In this document: one piece after another, positions 61,401 through 64,000 of the stretch
How positions within the stretch are numbered: the first letter of the stretch is position 1
How the letters are laid out: each line of letters opens with the position of its first letter
Source: Regnicoccus_A sp014224355
GTDB taxonomy: Bacteria; Cyanobacteriota; Cyanobacteriia; PCC-6307; Cyanobiaceae
DNA length: 64,000 bases
Assembly (NCBI RefSeq): GCF_050920705.1
Contig: NZ_CP154799.1
Coordinates: 2,790,001-2,854,000, forward strand
Direction of reading: 5' to 3'
Made by a program: the position numbers and the translations under genes
The notes under the pieces: generated by a model
What the model was told of the DNA's origin: nothing
What the model saw: the letters and a program-made list of their open reading frames with translations, nothing else
Database searches by the model: none

Positions 61401-61622
61401 TCAAAGCAGGCACGTTGCTTGGACTTGCTTGATAGGCCTGTTTTTAGCCACTGCTTGATCAAGTGTTACACCGGTCAGAACACGATGCCCATCGATAAGG
61501 GTATTGGCGCCCATTACCAGAACACCAAGGAATACATGCTCAGCCTGCCAATCACATGATTCTATGTCGCGGGCAAGGCTTTGCTCCCACTCATACTTGA
61601 ACTTAACAATGGAGTTGCCCAT
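61401..61622 (-). CDS. Possible small ORF in the island
   Basis: 73-residue reading, MGNSIVKFKYEWEQSLARDI then EHVFLGVLVMGANTLIDGHR. Balanced composition makes it the most protein-like short ORF here, yet I recognise no family and see no ribosome site. A plus-strand ORF (61197-61559) covers part of the same DNA, so at most one is real. Confidence 0.25.
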   Translation of the reverse strand: MGNSIVKFKYEWEQSLARDIESCDWQAEHVFLGVLVMGANTLIDGHRVLTGVTLDQAVAKNRPIKQVQATCLL

Positions 61623-61854
61623 GATTCTATGTCACAAGAAGAGGATAAAGCGGTATCAAGTCGCCTTCGGTCTTAAAGGATGCCACAGTTCAATAAACTG
61701 GCAGAAGCATGAATGCATTAGTTCTGTTTTTTTTGGTGAATACAGATTACTTAGTCCAGTTAGTGCAGTGCGCACCGAGTCGACCAGTTTTGTTATAGGG
61801 TAAGGGAGCCCTCTAGGCGTGGGCTGCGCCCCGATCTCTACGACCTAGACACAG

Positions 61855-61884
61855 AAACGGCCCCCATTTCTGGGAGCCGTTTTT
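61855..61884 (+). terminator. Intrinsic terminator in the island
   Basis: AAACGGC (61855-61861) pairs with GCCGTTT (61876-61882), extended by CCC/GGG around loop ATTTCT, then a T-run to 61884. It ends some plus-strand transcript upstream and insulates the primase-helicase gene. Confidence 0.8.
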
Positions 61885-61965
61885 GCCAGCCGAGACTGAC
61901 CTGTTTTCGCTCACAGGATTTTAACTCGGCAGGAGGAAGGAGGGCCACCCCTCGCGCTATTCCCC

Positions 61966-64000
61966 ATGAAATCCGCTACAAGCGGCAAGGTCGGGCTCAC
62001 GCCTCAACTCGCTGCACTCCGCCAATTTGACCTCGTACCGGTCAACGGCTACAAAGTTCCAGTCCACCCGAACCCGGCAGAACCGGCGATGGGATGGCAA
62101 TACAGATATTACGACCCTGAGCAGATTGCCGACATGACATCGGCACAGGTCAGAGCAATTGGCATCCATTGTGAACGCAAAGACCTCTATGTAGTTGATC
62201 TGGACGGAAAGGCCGCCGTTGACTATGTAAAGGGAGAGGGCTGCGATCCCCTAGGTCCTGATATTGGCTGGAGGATTTATCGGGTTGACGATAAAGGTGA
62301 CACCGTGGTTTTTCGGTGGAAGATCCCCTTCATCCTCACGCCCGAGCAACAAGACCTCCTAGGCAGGACCAAATTCAGCCTCTCATTGATTCATGCCAAC
62401 AAGGAAAAGGGCATCAAGCAGGAGGCGGTTGAATTCCTCGGTCATCACTGCCAGGCCGTTGTCCTCGGCGTTCACCCCGATGGTGGTGGCTATCACTGGT
62501 CGGGCCATCCCAATCAAATCACCACGCTGCCCGACAACTGGTTTCAGATGCTCCTTAGTGCCAGAGCAAAGGTAGCAGCCAAGAAGGCCGGGAACACGCC
62601 AGCGGTAAGAACCACAGACAGCGGTCAGGAGCGCCTGAAGTGGGAGAACCCAAAGCCGAAGTGCTGGATCTGTGGGCGTCCTGCCACCGGACCAAAGAGC
62701 GGTGACTGCCGTTGCACTCAACGCAGTGATGGACGGCTTGAAGTGCATTGCAGCCAAGGACAAACCTATGCACCACCAACGGGTTTAAGCCCTGGTGATC
62801 TTATTGGCGGCCACGACGGGCAGGAATGGGCCTATGTCACTGACAAATCCCATGGCCTAGGGGATGGTCGTGTCTGCTCTGTTTTCGTAATTCATCAACC
62901 CAAAACCATGAATACGCCAGTTCGTGCTCTGAATCCAGTCGCTCCTACCCTGAGCATTAAAGTGGCTCCTGAGGAAAAGCCAGACCTGACATATAGCCGC
63001 CTGTTCCCCGCTGAACTTGCCAGGGCTATGCAGGTGCGGTTTAGCGACCTGCCATATGAGGACCACGTGGTCGCTATGGCTTACCTTTCCGGCCTGAGCG
63101 GGGCGGTTCAACTAGGTACTCATATCTGCGGAAACCCGATCACGGATTATACCGTTCCGCCCAATATCTATGTTGCAACGGTAGGGCAGTCAGGCCAGAA
63201 AAAGACTCCATTGATTCAACTTGCAATCAGGAAGCCAGCGATCTCGCTACTCCGCAAGTTCCGTGAAATTAATGAAGACAGAAAGAATAGCTGGATTGAT
63301 GCCTGCAAATATGCCAAAGAAGAGGGACTGCCTAGACCCGACCAGCCGCCTCAAATATCAACCCATGTCAGTGGCTATACCGGGGAAGCGCTTAACTCCC
63401 TACTTAGTGAGCTGGAAACTTCGGGCGTTGGTATCCTCATTGCCCGCGATGAACTATCCGGACTGCTCGCCTCCCTGAACGCCTATCGCGGCGGTTCTGG
63501 TGGTGACGCCCAACAGCTACTAGAAGTCTTCGACGGCCACGCCAGCAACGAGATCCGCTGCTCTGGTGACCGTACCTATCAGCGCTGCCACGTCTCTGTC
63601 TACGGCAACGTCCAGCCCGAGGTCCTACGTAAACTCCTCAAAGGCGGTGACCCTGATGGCCGCTGGGCGCGGTTCCTGTTCGTCATCATGAAGCCGATGA
63701 CCAGGCGGTTGACTACACAGATCCGCGAAGAAGCCATGGATGCCATTAAAGCCGCTGAAGAAACCATGGCCTCCTATATCACTGGTGCCATGCGCCTAGA
63801 GCCATGCACGTACAACCTCGATGAGAAAGCCATCGAGCTGTTCTGCAACTACGAGCATAATGCCGCCAAGGATGCACTAGAGGCACCCAGCAACGCTCAC
63901 GCCGCCCTGCTTGGAAAGAAGGCAGCCAAAGTCCTACGGGTCGCTGGGTTGCTCCACATCACCCGCCGAATCCACGAACACCTCGATGCCGCTGCCCTGA
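61966..64000 (+). CDS. Primase-like / DUF3987 replication protein of a mobile element, runs off the window
   Basis: ATG 61966 opens 678 codons with no stop before the window end. N-terminus (residues ~10-110): FDLVPVNGYKVPVHPNPAEP and AIGIHCERKDLYVVDLDGKA, like an archaeo-eukaryotic primase domain with an acidic VVDLD strand. Around residue 229-245 CWICGRPATGPKSGDCRC is a candidate zinc-binding motif. From ~330: RLFPAELARAMQVRFSDLPY, IYVATVGQSGQKKTPLIQLA (P-loop-like GQSGQKKT), SGYTGEALNSLLSELETSGV, LIARDELSGLLASLNAY, and GNVQPEVLRKLLKGGDPDGR WARFLFV, all typical of DUF3987. Family members are replication helicases of phages, satellites and integrated islands. Codon use is more AT-tolerant than in the rest of the window. 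A purine-rich stretch (61931-61943) lies rather far upstream of the ATG. Confidence 0.85.
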   Translation, partial: MKSATSGKVGLTPQLAALRQFDLVPVNGYKVPVHPNPAEPAMGWQYRYYDPEQIADMTSAQVRAIGIHCERKDLYVVDLDGKAAVDYVKGEGCDPLGPDIGWRIYRVDDKGDTVVFRWKIPFILTPEQQDLLGRTKFSLSLIHANKEKGIKQEAVEFLGHHCQAVVLGVHPDGGGYHWSGHPNQITTLPDNWFQMLLSARAKVAAKKAGNTPAVRTTDSGQERLKWENPKPKCWICGRPATGPKSGDCRCTQRSDGRLEVHCSQGQTYAPPTGLSPGDLIGGHDGQEWAYVTDKSHGLGDGRVCSVFVIHQPKTMNTPVRALNPVAPTLSIKVAPEEKPDLTYSRLFPAELARAMQVRFSDLPYEDHVVAMAYLSGLSGAVQLGTHICGNPITDYTVPPNIYVATVGQSGQKKTPLIQLAIRKPAISLLRKFREINEDRKNSWIDACKYAKEEGLPRPDQPPQISTHVSGYTGEALNSLLSELETSGVGILIARDELSGLLASLNAYRGGSGGDAQQLLEVFDGHASNEIRCSGDRTYQRCHVSVYGNVQPEVLRKLLKGGDPDGRWARFLFVIMKPMTRRLTTQIREEAMDAIKAAEETMASYITGAMRLEPCTYNLDEKAIELFCNYEHNAAKDALEAPSNAHAALLGKKAAKVLRVAGLLHITRRIHEHLDAAAL

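Larger units (their letters stand above)
60860..61965. other. AT-richer island segment, largely without credible genes
   Basis: From just after tRNA-Ser the sequence becomes clearly richer in A and T than the preceding 60 kb. A CTCAGG-AAAA-CCTGAG hairpin follows the tRNA (60867-60882). Short ORFs exist on both strands (for example 61197-61559 plus, 61401-61622 minus) but none shows a known motif. The word CATGATTCTATGTC occurs at 61555 and 61620. A terminator lies at 61855-61884. It may be decayed mobile DNA or hold unrecognised small RNAs or small proteins. Confidence 0.6.

Noticed and set aside
61197..61559. 120-codon plus-strand ORF in the island
   Set aside because: Mixed charged and Cys-rich sequence without motif or ribosome site, overlapping another equally weak ORF; not listed as a gene.
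1..64000. CRISPR array
   Set aside because: I saw no series of regularly spaced identical repeats anywhere in the window.

Overview
The window reads as chromosome of a GC-rich picocyanobacterium of the Cyanobium / marine-brackish Synechococcus type. Evidence: chlH (Mg-chelatase large subunit), a high-light-inducible Hli protein, many small protein families known mainly from cyanobacteria (DUF3038-DUF4335 pair, DUF2949, DUF4359, a DUF6737-like protein), a ClpR-ClpP3 type gene pair, C-DES cystine lyase, and GCGATCGC (HIP1-type) octamers such as the one at 5225-5232. Genes are tightly packed, on both strands, with many 4-nt GTGA/ATGA overlaps.

Layout. 1-4976: partial phosphoketolase, a gene-poor stretch with two tiny ORFs, cystine lyase and aquaporin Z. 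5080-13379: murE, a yidD-glutaredoxin pair, rpsD, a minus-strand block trpC / lpd / SpoU methyltransferase, then tRNA-Leu, murA and a second tRNA-Leu. 13427-16561: argD, folC, pentapeptide-repeat protein. 16542-22153: minus-strand FAD oxidase, amidohydrolase, DUF4359, then (beyond tRNA-His) a DUF1611 + enolase-superfamily epimerase pair resembling the DgcN-DgcA D-glutamate route. 22188-27343: miaB, ddl, a small membrane protein, ftsQ, ftsZ (cell-wall and division cluster). 27391-35405: SRP RNA, panB, hemW, PIN-TRAM protein, clpR-clpP, ilvC, a polytopic membrane protein and cbiB. 35416-45717: exopolysaccharide transferase genes, several small hypotheticals, PPK2, an OmpR/EnvZ-like two-component pair, an EF-hand protein, DUF4335/DUF3038. 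45769-60657: apt, a UbiH-like hydroxylase, hli, dapB, chlH, a glutathionyl-hydroquinone-reductase-like GST, nitroreductase, katG, a nitrilase-family amidohydrolase and folP.

At tRNA-Ser (60775-60859) the base composition changes abruptly. The rest of the window is visibly more AT-rich, mostly lacks credible genes for 1.1 kb, and then carries a long ORF, still open at the window end, with a primase-like N-terminus and a DUF3987 helicase-like C-terminus. This looks like the left end of a mobile island inserted at the tRNA 3' end and is the strongest accessory feature.

Two other things stand out. At least four otherwise normal conserved genes (murA twice, ftsQ, a sensor kinase, DUF3038) are broken by what looks like one missing base in a G or C homopolymer, which suggests sequence error more than real decay. 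A 40-bp near-perfect palindrome has the start codons of the divergent dgcA-like and miaB genes at its two ends.
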